64,000 nt of DNA from Strongylocentrotus droebachiensis (lineage: Eukaryota; Echinodermata; Echinoidea; Camarodonta; Strongylocentrotidae). The notes under the pieces were generated by a model. That model had not been told where the DNA came from and searched no databases. It saw nothing but the letters and a program-made list of their open reading frames with translations. The translations under genes and the position numbers were made by a program. Positions 18,322 to 32,944 of this stretch are shown one piece after another (positions within the stretch are counted from its first letter, which is position 1; each line of letters begins with the position of its first letter). The stretch lies in NCBI GenBank assembly GCA_035222895.1, contig JAVYIG010001611.1:124001-188000 (forward strand), read 5' to 3'.

Positions 18322-20771
18322 CTAGACATATAATACTTGTTTGGAACAAGTATAGGTGGGCTGGTCAACTAACATTTGAGACAAAATAGAGCAAAAATAA
18401 GCGACATACTGCTTACAAATTCTTAAAAAACAATATCATGTAGATTCATAACGTGAACTAAATTCACCTTCTATAGGCATAACACGCAAATTATGAAGTT
18501 TTTGACATGAGGCCTTTAATCAAAATTTTCACTATGATGACGTCATCAAAATGAAAAATAGTTATCACTGCGCTTGTAGAGAATTGTCTTAGCTACAACA
18601 TATCGAAATTTTGAATAAAATTGATCAATATTTACAGAGATACAATAAATTTTACATAAATATGCTGACGTCATAATATGCAAATTCGTATTTTGAGTTC
18701 CAAGGCCATTGTGATGATGTCACGATACACTTAATGGCCAAATGAGACATGGAATCATATTTCCGACTCATACTCTATCTTAATATGAAAAAAAATTGAG
18801 GATCCCGGTGCATTCCAAAGAGCTATAACGGATTTTGTATAGGCATGTTTTTGCCCATATATGCTATGTATTAAAAGACCTTGCGCGCACTGACATTTAT
18901 CTTGAATTTACGCTCATCTTGTTAATAATGGTCATAAAGAGATAAACATGGAATCAAATTCCTTGAAAAAATATGAGAAATATCATGAAAGAAAAAAAAA
19001 TGGCGATTCTATGTTTTTTAATGGTGTTACGCGCGAAAACGCGCGCGCATGCTCGTACGCGCGATTTTTTATAAAATGCTTAAAATGACCTGAAACGTAT
19101 GCAAAATAAATTTGAGACGATTTTGAGCATTTAAAATTTTTGCGCGCGCATTGACGCGCGGACGTACGCGCACGTGTGCGTTTTTGACCTGAAATTAACC
19201 GGACTGATATTAACCTTAATCATGATAAATATGAATGAGAAATACCTTTTGGTTATGAAGATATGATCATGAGTTGATTTTCAGAAAATTTCACAAAATG
19301 GCGCCTAGATGACGTCATCAGTCAAGGTCAAGGTTGAAAACCTTACCGTGTCTTGTCCATATGCCTATACATATGTGTGTCAAATATCAAAGCATTTGAT
19401 TGAACCATTTCAAAGTTATCTTGCTAACAAAAAAGTGGCAAGAATTAAGAAAAATAAATAAATAATAAATAATAAATAAATAAACTAGACATATAATACT
19501 TGTTTGGAACAAGTATAGGTGGGCTGGTCAACTAACATTTGAGACAAAATAGAGCAAAAATAAGCGACATACTGCTTACAAATTCTTAAAAAACAATATC
19601 ATGTAGATTCATAACGTGAACTAAATTCACCTTCTATAGGCATAACACGCAAATTATGAAGTTTTTGACATGAGGCCTTTAATCAAAATTTTCACTATGA
19701 TGACGTCATCAAAAAGAAAAATGGTTATTACTGCGCTTGTAGAGAATTGTCTTAGCTACAACATATCGAAATTTTGAAGAAAAATGATCAATATTTACAG
19801 AGATACAATCAATTTTACATAAATATGCTGACGTCATAATATGCAAATTCGTATTTTGAGTTCCAAGGTCATTGTGATGATGTCACGATACACTTAATGG
19901 CCAAATGAGACATGAAATCATATTTCCGACTCATACTCTATCTAAATATGAAAAAAATTTGAGGATCCCGGTACATTTCAAAGAGCTATAACGGATTTTG
20001 TATAGGCATGTTTTTGCCCATATATGCTATGTATTAAAAGAGCTCTCGCGCACTGACATTTATCTTGAATTTACGCTCATCTTGTTCATAATGGTCATAA
20101 AGAGATAAACATGGTATCAAATTCCTTGAAAAAATATGAGAAATATCATGAAAGAAAAAAAAATGGCGATTCTATGTTTTGTAATGGTGTTACGCGCGAA
20201 AACGCGCGCGCATGCTCATACGCGCGATTTTTTATAAAATGCTTAAAATGACCTGAAACGTATGCAAAATAAATTTGAGACGATTTTGAGCATTTAAAAA
20301 TTTTGCGCGCGCATTGACGCGCGGACGTACGCGCACACGCGCGTTTTTTGACCTGAAATTGACTGGACTGATATTGACCTTGATCATAATAAATATGAAT
20401 GAGAAATACCTTTTGGTTTTGAAGATATGATCATGAGATGATTTTCAGAAAATTTCACAAAATGGCGCCTAGATGACGTCATCAGTCAAGGTCAAGGTTG
20501 AAAACCTTACCGTGTCTTGTCCATATGCCTATACATATGTGTGTCAAATATCAAAGCATTTGATTGAACCATTTCAAAGTTATCTTGCTAACAAAAAAGT
20601 GGCAAGAATTAAGAAAAATAAATAAATAATAAATAATAAATAAATAAATAAAGGCAATTTTAACAAAAATATAAGGTGGTCTGTATTAGATACAGCCCAC
20701 CTGATAAATAAATAATAAAGGCAATTCTAACGAAATTATAAGGTGGTCTGTACGATATACAGCCCACCTGA
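18322..20771 (-). repeat. One Helitron-like unit nested in another
   Basis: Body A (18322-19484) stops in an ATAAATAA linker. A complete unit B follows (19485-20704, CTAG end to TC end). Then a second tail (20705-20771), with its own hairpin, completes A. B's tail loop sequence (TTAGA) differs from A's (CGATA), so they are different copies. The order A-body, whole B, A-tail is that of an insertion into the linker. Confidence 0.65.
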
Positions 20772-20778
20772 TAAATAA

Positions 20779-22204
20779 CTAGACATGTAATACTTGTTTG
20801 GAACAAGTATAGGTGGGCTGGTCAACTAAAATTTGAGACAAAATAGAGAGAAAATAAGCGAGATACTGCTTAAAAATTCTTATAAAAGAATATCATGTAG
20901 ATTTATGACGTGAACGAAATTCATCTTCTATGGGCATAACACGCATTATATGAAATTTCTGATATGTGCCCTTTAATCAAAATTTTCACTATGATGACGT
21001 CTTCAAAAAGAAAAATGGTTATGACTGAGCTTGTAGAGAAATTTCTTAGCAAACACATATCGAAATTTGGAAGACAATCGATCAATATTTACAGAGATAC
21101 AATCAATTTTCCATAAATTATCTTAAACGGACGCTCATTCCGTTATGAAATATCATGAAAGAAAAAAAATAGCGTTTCTATGTTGTGTAATGGCGTTACA
21201 CGCAAAAACGCGCGTGCATAATTTTCGAAATGCTTTAAATGGCCTAGGACATATACTCTGTTTTGATTAAAAATTGATTTTGAGCATTTTAACATTCAGA
21301 CGCGCGCGGATTTTGATGAGATGTTATTTCGAAACTTGATCTGAAGTTCATGTGTTTTAAATATGGTTCAGTTTTGATGACTCGTTATGAAGATATGATT
21401 ATAAGTTGATTTTCACAAAATAGCGCCTGAATGACGTCACGATGATCTTGAGTTACTGAAAAGTAACACAATTCTAAGTTATACTAATATCAATCATCAG
21501 TGCAAGTTCCATGATAATGGCTTTATTCATTCTTGAGATATCCTGCGAACAAATTAATGGCAGAATAATAAATGGGAATAATAATAACTTGAAAGTGTCA
21601 CTTTGACAATTTAGGTGATACGTATGCTAATGTTTTAAATAATGAAGAATGTATTTTCGCGATTTTATATTATCTTCTAAAATGCTCTCCATATTAAGGT
21701 CTATCCATATGAAAAGTTTCAACTGTGTAGTATATTGACCATTATGGATCTATAGAAGATAGATTGAGACAATCTATGACCATTGACCTCATACACTAAG
21801 CAGATACACCTTCGACCCTAATTGACATAATGAAGAATGCATTTTTCACAATTTCATCTTCTTCCATGAAATGCTCCACCCGTCATGTTTTACCTATATT
21901 GTGCTGCGCATAGATTCAATCAGTTTATTTTGGGCCATTACAAGAAGTGGGTTATTGATGTGGACAAATGCTCATGTACCCTTTAAGCTCATTTTATGTA
22001 TTTCATTAGCAGAGGAAAAAAGTCGGTCAGTCACTCAATAGTGTCTGACAGTAAAGTCTAGAAAGTAAAGGGGGTTTCCTTGTTTGATTTGAATACTAGG
22101 AAACTGCTAACGTTTAATTTTCACAAATAGGACATACGTGACATATGCATAATTCTAGCAATGTTTTACAGAATTTTGCGAATTTAACATTCAATTAAAA
22201 ATTT
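20779..22204 (-). repeat. Diverged array unit with degraded 3' part of the body
   Basis: It begins with CTAGACATG and the standard hairpin at 20779, then follows the unit body with deletions. After about 21480 it changes to sequence without clear array homology, including two short AATGAAGAATG...TTTTCACAATT-like blocks (about 21640-21860), before the homogeneous core starts. Confidence 0.55.
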
Positions 22205-25200
22205 CAACAAGATCCCACCATCTGATCAAAAATCTAAAAGCACAACTTTTATAGCCCGTAGTCTCAGCTATAACATACCAAAATTTGGGAGAACATAGAG
22301 CACAAATGAGCTAGATAGGGCTCAAAGATTGATGTCATGTAGATCCATGATTTGAACGAAATTGGCACCTCCCATAGGCTTAACACGCAAATTAAGAAAA
22401 TCTGTCCAGTTAGCTTTAATCGCAATTTTCACTATGATGACGTCATCAAAATGAAAACTAATGTGCAGTGATCATGTAGACAATCGCCTCAACTACAAGA
22501 TATCAACATTAGGAAGAGATTCAATTAATATTTACAGAGATACAATCAATTTTTCCATAAATATGCTGACGTCATAATATGCAAATTCGTATTTTGAGTT
22601 CCAAGGTCAATATGATGATGACACGATATACCTAATGGCCAAATGAGACATGAAATCACATCTCCCACTCATACTCTATCCGAATATGAACACAAATCGA
22701 GGGTTCCCGTGCATCCCAAAGAGCCATAAGGGTTTTATATAGGCGTGTTGTTGCCCATATATGCTATGTATTACAAGAGTTCACGCACACGGACATTTAT
22801 CTTGAACGGACGCTCATTCCCTTAATAATGGTCGTAAGGAGATAAACATGGTATCAAATTGTTCGGAAAAATATGAGGAATACTGTGTCAAAAGATACCC
22901 GGGAGGAATTATTTTGCGTTCGGCCGTGACAAACGAAAACGCGCGCGCATGCGCGTGCGCGCGACTCTTTATAAAATGCCATTGCTAATAATGGCGTACG
23001 CGCGCGTTTTTGGACCTGAAATTGACCGGACTGATATTCACCTTGATCATGATAAATATGAATGAGAAAAAACTTTCCGTTATGAAGATATGATCATATG
23101 TTGATTTTCACAAAATGGCGCCTAGATGACGTTATCAGTCAAGGTCAAGGTTGAAAACCTTATTGTGCTCTTTCCTCATGCCAATAAATATGTGTGCCAA
23201 ATTTCAAGGCAATTGATTGAGCCATTTTCAAGTTATCCTGCTAACAAAAAAGTGGCGAGAATTAAGAAAAATATTCTAACGAAAACATAAGGTGTTCTGT
23301 ATTATATACAGCCCACCTGATAAAGAGAAATCGTGACGTAATCCACGTATTACTAACTACGCAAAGTTCCACAGAAATTTGCAATTTCAACTTTCAATTG
23401 AAAATTTTGACATGATCCCACCATCTGATTAAAAAACAAAAGGCACAACTTTTATAGCCCGTAGTCTCAGCTATAACATACCAAAATTTGGGAGAACATA
23501 GAGCACAAATGAGCTAGATAGGGCTCAAAGATTGATGTCATGTAGATCCATGATTTGAACGAAATTGGCACCTCCCATAGGCTTAACACGCAAATTAAGA
23601 AAATCTGTCCAGTTAGCTTTAATCGCAATTTTCACTATGATGACGTCATCAAAATGAAAACTAATGTGCAGTGATCATGTAGACAATCGCCTCAACTACA
23701 AGATATCAACATTAGGAAGAGATTCAATTAATATTTACAGAGATACAATCAATTTTTCCATAAATATGCTGACGTCATAATATGCAAATTCGTATTTTGA
23801 GTTCCAAGGTCAATATGATGATGACACGATATACCTAATGGCCAAATGAGACATGAAATCACATCTCCCACTCATACTCTATCCGAATATGAACACAAAT
23901 CGAGGGTTCCCGTGCATCCCAAAGAGCCATAAGGGTTTTATATAGGCGTGTTGTTGCCCATATATGCTATGTATTACAAGAGTTCACGCACACGGACATT
24001 TATCTTGAACGGACGCTCATTCCCTTAATAATGGTCGTAAGGAGATAAACATGGTATCAAATTGTTCGGAAAAATATGAGGAATACTGTGTCAAAAGATA
24101 CCCGGGAGGAATTATTTTGCGTTCGGCCGTGACAAACGAAAACGCGCGCGCATGCGCGTGCGCGCGACTCTTTATAAAATGCCATTGCTAATAATGGCGT
24201 ACGCGCGCGTTTTTGGACCTGAAATTGACCGGACTGATATTCACCTTGATCATGATAAATATGAATGAGAAAAAACTTTCCGTTATGAAGATATGATCAT
24301 ATGTTGATTTTCACAAAATGGCGCCTAGATGACGTTATCAGTCAAGGTCAAGGTTGAAAACCTTATTGTGCTCTTTCCTCATGCCAATAAATATGTGTGC
24401 CAAATTTCAAGGCAATTGATTGAGCCATTTTCAAGTTATCCTGCTAACAAAAAAGTGGCGAGAATTAAGAAAAATATTCTAACGAAAACATAAGGTGTTC
24501 TGTATTATATACAGCCCACCTGATAAAGAGAAATCGTGACGTAATCCACGTATTACTAACTACGCAAAGTTCCACAGAAATTTGCAATTTCAACTTTCAA
24601 TTGAAAATTTTGACATGATCCCACCATCTGATTAAAAAACAAAAGGCACAACTTTTATAGCCCGTAGTCTCAGCTATAACATACCAAAATTTGGGAGAAC
24701 ATAGAGCACAAATGAGCTAGATAGGGCTCAAAGATTGATGTCATGTAGATCCATGATTTGAACGAAATTGGCACCTCCCATAGGCTTAACACGCAAATTA
24801 AGAAAATCTGTCCAGTTAGCTTTAATCGCAATTTTCACTATGATGACGTCATCAAAATGAAAACTAATGTGCAGTGATCATGTAGACAATCGCCTCAACT
24901 ACAAGATATCAACATTAGGAAGAGATTCAATTAATATTTACAGAGATACAATCAATTTTTCCATAAATATGCTGACGTCATAATATGCAAATTCGTATTT
25001 TGAGTTCCAAGGTCAATATGATGATGACACGATATACCTAATGGCCAAATGAGACATGAAATCACATCTCCCACTCATACTCTATCCGAATATGAACACA
25101 AATCGAGGGTTCCCGTGCATCCCAAAGAGCCATAAGGGTTTTATATAGGCGTGTTGTTGCCCATATATGCTATGTATTACAAGAGTTCACGCACACGGAC

Positions 25201-28200
25201 ATTTATCTTGAACGGACGCTCATTCCCTTAATAATGGTCGTAAGGAGATAAACATGGTATCAAATTGTTCGGAAAAATATGAGGAATACTGTGTCAAAAG
25301 ATACCCGGGAGGAATTATTTTGCGTTCGGCCGTGACAAACGAAAACGCGCGCGCATGCGCGTGCGCGCGACTCTTTATAAAATGCCATTGCTAATAATGG
25401 CGTACGCGCGCGTTTTTGGACCTGAAATTGACCGGACTGATATTCACCTTGATCATGATAAATATGAATGAGAAAAAACTTTCCGTTATGAAGATATGAT
25501 CATATGTTGATTTTCACAAAATGGCGCCTAGATGACGTTATCAGTCAAGGTCAAGGTTGAAAACCTTATTGTGCTCTTTCCTCATGCCAATAAATATGTG
25601 TGCCAAATTTCAAGGCAATTGATTGAGCCATTTTCAAGTTATCCTGCTAACAAAAAAGTGGCGAGAATTAAGAAAAATATTCTAACGAAAACATAAGGTG
25701 TTCTGTATTATATACAGCCCACCTGATAAAGAGAAATCGTGACGTAATCCACGTATTACTAACTACGCAAAGTTCCACAGAAATTTGCAATTTCAACTTT
25801 CAATTGAAAATTTTGACATGATCCCACCATCTGATTAAAAAACAAAAGGCACAACTTTTATAGCCCGTAGTCTCAGCTATAACATACCAAAATTTGGGAG
25901 AACATAGAGCACAAATGAGCTAGATAGGGCTCAAAGATTGATGTCATGTAGATCCATGATTTGAACGAAATTGGCACCTCCCATAGGCTTAACACGCAAA
26001 TTAAGAAAATCTGTCCAGTTAGCTTTAATCGCAATTTTCACTATGATGACGTCATCAAAATGAAAACTAATGTGCAGTGATCATGTAGACAATCGCCTCA
26101 ACTACAAGATATCAACATTAGGAAGAGATTCAATTAATATTTACAGAGATACAATCAATTTTTCCATAAATATGCTGACGTCATAATATGCAAATTCGTA
26201 TTTTGAGTTCCAAGGTCAATATGATGATGACACGATATACCTAATGGCCAAATGAGACATGAAATCACATCTCCCACTCATACTCTATCCGAATATGAAC
26301 ACAAATCGAGGGTTCCCGTGCATCCCAAAGAGCCATAAGGGTTTTATATAGGCGTGTTGTTGCCCATATATGCTATGTATTACAAGAGTTCACGCACACG
26401 GACATTTATCTTGAACGGACGCTCATTCCCTTAATAATGGTCGTAAGGAGATAAACATGGTATCAAATTGTTCGGAAAAATATGAGGAATACTGTGTCAA
26501 AAGATACCCGGGAGGAATTATTTTGCGTTCGGCCGTGACAAACGAAAACGCGCGCGCATGCGCGTGCGCGCGACTCTTTATAAAATGCCATTGCTAATAA
26601 TGGCGTACGCGCGCGTTTTTGGACCTGAAATTGACCGGACTGATATTCACCTTGATCATGATAAATATGAATGAGAAAAAACTTTCCGTTATGAAGATAT
26701 GATCATATGTTGATTTTCACAAAATGGCGCCTAGATGACGTTATCAGTCAAGGTCAAGGTTGAAAACCTTATTGTGCTCTTTCCTCATGCCAATAAATAT
26801 GTGTGCCAAATTTCAAGGCAATTGATTGAGCCATTTTCAAGTTATCCTGCTAACAAAAAAGTGGCGAGAATTAAGAAAAATATTCTAACGAAAACATAAG
26901 GTGTTCTGTATTATATACAGCCCACCTGATAAAGAGAAATCGTGACGTAATCCACGTATTACTAACTACGCAAAGTTCCACAGAAATTTGCAATTTCAAC
27001 TTTCAATTGAAAATTTTGACATGATCCCACCATCTGATTAAAAAACAAAAGGCACAACTTTTATAGCCCGTAGTCTCAGCTATAACATACCAAAATTTGG
27101 GAGAACATAGAGCACAAATGAGCTAGATAGGGCTCAAAGATTGATGTCATGTAGATCCATGATTTGAACGAAATTGGCACCTCCCATAGGCTTAACACGC
27201 AAATTAAGAAAATCTGTCCAGTTAGCTTTAATCGCAATTTTCACTATGATGACGTCATCAAAATGAAAACTAATGTGCAGTGATCATGTAGACAATCGCC
27301 TCAACTACAAGATATCAACATTAGGAAGAGATTCAATTAATATTTACAGAGATACAATCAATTTTTCCATAAATATGCTGACGTCATAATATGCAAATTC
27401 GTATTTTGAGTTCCAAGGTCAATATGATGATGACACGATATACCTAATGGCCAAATGAGACATGAAATCACATCTCCCACTCATACTCTATCCGAATATG
27501 AACACAAATCGAGGGTTCCCGTGCATCCCAAAGAGCCATAAGGGTTTTATATAGGCGTGTTGTTGCCCATATATGCTATGTATTACAAGAGTTCACGCAC
27601 ACGGACATTTATCTTGAACGGACGCTCATTCCCTTAATAATGGTCGTAAGGAGATAAACATGGTATCAAATTGTTCGGAAAAATATGAGGAATACTGTGT
27701 CAAAAGATACCCGGGAGGAATTATTTTGCGTTCGGCCGTGACAAACGAAAACGCGCGCGCATGCGCGTGCGCGCGACTCTTTATAAAATGCCATTGCTAA
27801 TAATGGCGTACGCGCGCGTTTTTGGACCTGAAATTGACCGGACTGATATTCACCTTGATCATGATAAATATGAATGAGAAAAAACTTTCCGTTATGAAGA
27901 TATGATCATATGTTGATTTTCACAAAATGGCGCCTAGATGACGTTATCAGTCAAGGTCAAGGTTGAAAACCTTATTGTGCTCTTTCCTCATGCCAATAAA
28001 TATGTGTGCCAAATTTCAAGGCAATTGATTGAGCCATTTTCAAGTTATCCTGCTAACAAAAAAGTGGCGAGAATTAAGAAAAATATTCTAACGAAAACAT
28101 AAGGTGTTCTGTATTATATACAGCCCACCTGATAAAGAGAAATCGTGACGTAATCCACGTATTACTAACTACGCAAAGTTCCACAGAAATTTGCAATTTC

Positions 28201-31200
28201 AACTTTCAATTGAAAATTTTGACATGATCCCACCATCTGATTAAAAAACAAAAGGCACAACTTTTATAGCCCGTAGTCTCAGCTATAACATACCAAAATT
28301 TGGGAGAACATAGAGCACAAATGAGCTAGATAGGGCTCAAAGATTGATGTCATGTAGATCCATGATTTGAACGAAATTGGCACCTCCCATAGGCTTAACA
28401 CGCAAATTAAGAAAATCTGTCCAGTTAGCTTTAATCGCAATTTTCACTATGATGACGTCATCAAAATGAAAACTAATGTGCAGTGATCATGTAGACAATC
28501 GCCTCAACTACAAGATATCAACATTAGGAAGAGATTCAATTAATATTTACAGAGATACAATCAATTTTTCCATAAATATGCTGACGTCATAATATGCAAA
28601 TTCGTATTTTGAGTTCCAAGGTCAATATGATGATGACACGATATACCTAATGGCCAAATGAGACATGAAATCACATCTCCCACTCATACTCTATCCGAAT
28701 ATGAACACAAATCGAGGGTTCCCGTGCATCCCAAAGAGCCATAAGGGTTTTATATAGGCGTGTTGTTGCCCATATATGCTATGTATTACAAGAGTTCACG
28801 CACACGGACATTTATCTTGAACGGACGCTCATTCCCTTAATAATGGTCGTAAGGAGATAAACATGGTATCAAATTGTTCGGAAAAATATGAGGAATACTG
28901 TGTCAAAAGATACCCGGGAGGAATTATTTTGCGTTCGGCCGTGACAAACGAAAACGCGCGCGCATGCGCGTGCGCGCGACTCTTTATAAAATGCCATTGC
29001 TAATAATGGCGTACGCGCGCGTTTTTGGACCTGAAATTGACCGGACTGATATTCACCTTGATCATGATAAATATGAATGAGAAAAAACTTTCCGTTATGA
29101 AGATATGATCATATGTTGATTTTCACAAAATGGCGCCTAGATGACGTTATCAGTCAAGGTCAAGGTTGAAAACCTTATTGTGCTCTTTCCTCATGCCAAT
29201 AAATATGTGTGCCAAATTTCAAGGCAATTGATTGAGCCATTTTCAAGTTATCCTGCTAACAAAAAAGTGGCGAGAATTAAGAAAAATATTCTAACGAAAA
29301 CATAAGGTGTTCTGTATTATATACAGCCCACCTGATAAAGAGAAATCGTGACGTAATCCACGTATTACTAACTACGCAAAGTTCCACAGAAATTTGCAAT
29401 TTCAACTTTCAATTGAAAATTTTGACATGATCCCACCATCTGATTAAAAAACAAAAGGCACAACTTTTATAGCCCGTAGTCTCAGCTATAACATACCAAA
29501 ATTTGGGAGAACATAGAGCACAAATGAGCTAGATAGGGCTCAAAGATTGATGTCATGTAGATCCATGATTTGAACGAAATTGGCACCTCCCATAGGCTTA
29601 ACACGCAAATTAAGAAAATCTGTCCAGTTAGCTTTAATCGCAATTTTCACTATGATGACGTCATCAAAATGAAAACTAATGTGCAGTGATCATGTAGACA
29701 ATCGCCTCAACTACAAGATATCAACATTAGGAAGAGATTCAATTAATATTTACAGAGATACAATCAATTTTTCCATAAATATGCTGACGTCATAATATGC
29801 AAATTCGTATTTTGAGTTCCAAGGTCAATATGATGATGACACGATATACCTAATGGCCAAATGAGACATGAAATCACATCTCCCACTCATACTCTATCCG
29901 AATATGAACACAAATCGAGGGTTCCCGTGCATCCCAAAGAGCCATAAGGGTTTTATATAGGCGTGTTGTTGCCCATATATGCTATGTATTACAAGAGTTC
30001 ACGCACACGGACATTTATCTTGAACGGACGCTCATTCCCTTAATAATGGTCGTAAGGAGATAAACATGGTATCAAATTGTTCGGAAAAATATGAGGAATA
30101 CTGTGTCAAAAGATACCCGGGAGGAATTATTTTGCGTTCGGCCGTGACAAACGAAAACGCGCGCGCATGCGCGTGCGCGCGACTCTTTATAAAATGCCAT
30201 TGCTAATAATGGCGTACGCGCGCGTTTTTGGACCTGAAATTGACCGGACTGATATTCACCTTGATCATGATAAATATGAATGAGAAAAAACTTTCCGTTA
30301 TGAAGATATGATCATATGTTGATTTTCACAAAATGGCGCCTAGATGACGTTATCAGTCAAGGTCAAGGTTGAAAACCTTATTGTGCTCTTTCCTCATGCC
30401 AATAAATATGTGTGCCAAATTTCAAGGCAATTGATTGAGCCATTTTCAAGTTATCCTGCTAACAAAAAAGTGGCGAGAATTAAGAAAAATATTCTAACGA
30501 AAACATAAGGTGTTCTGTATTATATACAGCCCACCTGATAAAGAGAAATCGTGACGTAATCCACGTATTACTAACTACGCAAAGTTCCACAGAAATTTGC
30601 AATTTCAACTTTCAATTGAAAATTTTGACATGATCCCACCATCTGATTAAAAAACAAAAGGCACAACTTTTATAGCCCGTAGTCTCAGCTATAACATACC
30701 AAAATTTGGGAGAACATAGAGCACAAATGAGCTAGATAGGGCTCAAAGATTGATGTCATGTAGATCCATGATTTGAACGAAATTGGCACCTCCCATAGGC
30801 TTAACACGCAAATTAAGAAAATCTGTCCAGTTAGCTTTAATCGCAATTTTCACTATGATGACGTCATCAAAATGAAAACTAATGTGCAGTGATCATGTAG
30901 ACAATCGCCTCAACTACAAGATATCAACATTAGGAAGAGATTCAATTAATATTTACAGAGATACAATCAATTTTTCCATAAATATGCTGACGTCATAATA
31001 TGCAAATTCGTATTTTGAGTTCCAAGGTCAATATGATGATGACACGATATACCTAATGGCCAAATGAGACATGAAATCACATCTCCCACTCATACTCTAT
31101 CCGAATATGAACACAAATCGAGGGTTCCCGTGCATCCCAAAGAGCCATAAGGGTTTTATATAGGCGTGTTGTTGCCCATATATGCTATGTATTACAAGAG

Positions 31201-32944
31201 TTCACGCACACGGACATTTATCTTGAACGGACGCTCATTCCCTTAATAATGGTCGTAAGGAGATAAACATGGTATCAAATTGTTCGGAAAAATATGAGGA
31301 ATACTGTGTCAAAAGATACCCGGGAGGAATTATTTTGCGTTCGGCCGTGACAAACGAAAACGCGCGCGCATGCGCGTGCGCGCGACTCTTTATAAAATGC
31401 CATTGCTAATAATGGCGTACGCGCGCGTTTTTGGACCTGAAATTGACCGGACTGATATTCACCTTGATCATGATAAATATGAATGAGAAAAAACTTTCCG
31501 TTATGAAGATATGATCATATGTTGATTTTCACAAAATGGCGCCTAGATGACGTTATCAGTCAAGGTCAAGGTTGAAAACCTTATTGTGCTCTTTCCTCAT
31601 GCCAATAAATATGTGTGCCAAATTTCAAGGCAATTGATTGAGCCATTTTCAAGTTATCCTGCTAACAAAAAAGTGGCGAGAATTAAGAAAAATATTCTAA
31701 CGAAAACATAAGGTGTTCTGTATTATATACAGCCCACCTGATAAAGAGAAATCGTGACGTAATCCACGTATTACTAACTACGCAAAGTTCCACAGAAATT
31801 TGCAATTTCAACTTTCAATTGAAAATTTTGACATGATCCCACCATCTGATTAAAAAACAAAAGGCACAACTTTTATAGCCCGTAGTCTCAGCTATAACAT
31901 ACCAAAATTTGGGAGAACATAGAGCACAAATGAGCTAGATAGGGCTCAAAGATTGATGTCATGTAGATCCATGATTTGAACGAAATTGGCACCTCCCATA
32001 GGCTTAACACGCAAATTAAGAAAATCTGTCCAGTTAGCTTTAATCGCAATTTTCACTATGATGACGTCATCAAAATGAAAACTAATGTGCAGTGATCATG
32101 TAGACAATCGCCTCAACTACAAGATATCAACATTAGGAAGAGATTCAATTAATATTTACAGAGATACAATCAATTTTTCCATAAATATGCTGACGTCATA
32201 ATATGCAAATTCGTATTTTGAGTTCCAAGGTCAATATGATGATGACACGATATACCTAATGGCCAAATGAGACATGAAATCACATCTCCCACTCATACTC
32301 TATCCGAATATGAACACAAATCGAGGGTTCCCGTGCATCCCAAAGAGCCATAAGGGTTTTATATAGGCGTGTTGTTGCCCATATATGCTATGTATTACAA
32401 GAGTTCACGCACACGGACATTTATCTTGAACGGACGCTCATTCCCTTAATAATGGTCGTAAGGAGATAAACATGGTATCAAATTGTTCGGAAAAATATGA
32501 GGAATACTGTGTCAAAAGATACCCGGGAGGAATTATTTTGCGTTCGGCCGTGACAAACGAAAACGCGCGCGCATGCGCGTGCGCGCGACTCTTTATAAAA
32601 TGCCATTGCTAATAATGGCGTACGCGCGCGTTTTTGGACCTGAAATTGACCGGACTGATATTCACCTTGATCATGATAAATATGAATGAGAAAAAACTTT
32701 CCGTTATGAAGATATGATCATATGTTGATTTTCACAAAATGGCGCCTAGATGACGTTATCAGTCAAGGTCAAGGTTGAAAACCTTATTGTGCTCTTTCCT
32801 CATGCCAATAAATATGTGTGCCAAATTTCAAGGCAATTGATTGAGCCATTTTCAAGTTATCCTGCTAACAAAAAAGTGGCGAGAATTAAGAAAAATATTC
32901 TAACGAAAACATAAGGTGTTCTGTATTATATACAGCCCACCTGA
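22205..32944 (-). repeat. Homogeneous satellite core: about nine 1,203-bp tandem units
   Basis: The marker TCGTGACG falls at 23331, 24534, 25737, 26940, 28143, 29346, 30549 and 31752, always exactly 1,203 bp apart. Compared stretches of different units are identical to my reading. Each unit keeps the Helitron-like 5' tail hairpin (CAGCCCACCTGA on the plus strand) but lacks the CTAG hairpin. In its place is about 110 bp of unrelated sequence beginning GAGAAATCGTGACG. So the unit is one truncated copy plus flank that was amplified as a block. Exact copy number depends on assembly. Confidence 0.92.

Noticed and set aside
22205..32944. CRISPR-like regular repetition
   Set aside because: The period is 1,203 bp with no short repeat/variable spacer pattern, and the genome is eukaryotic.
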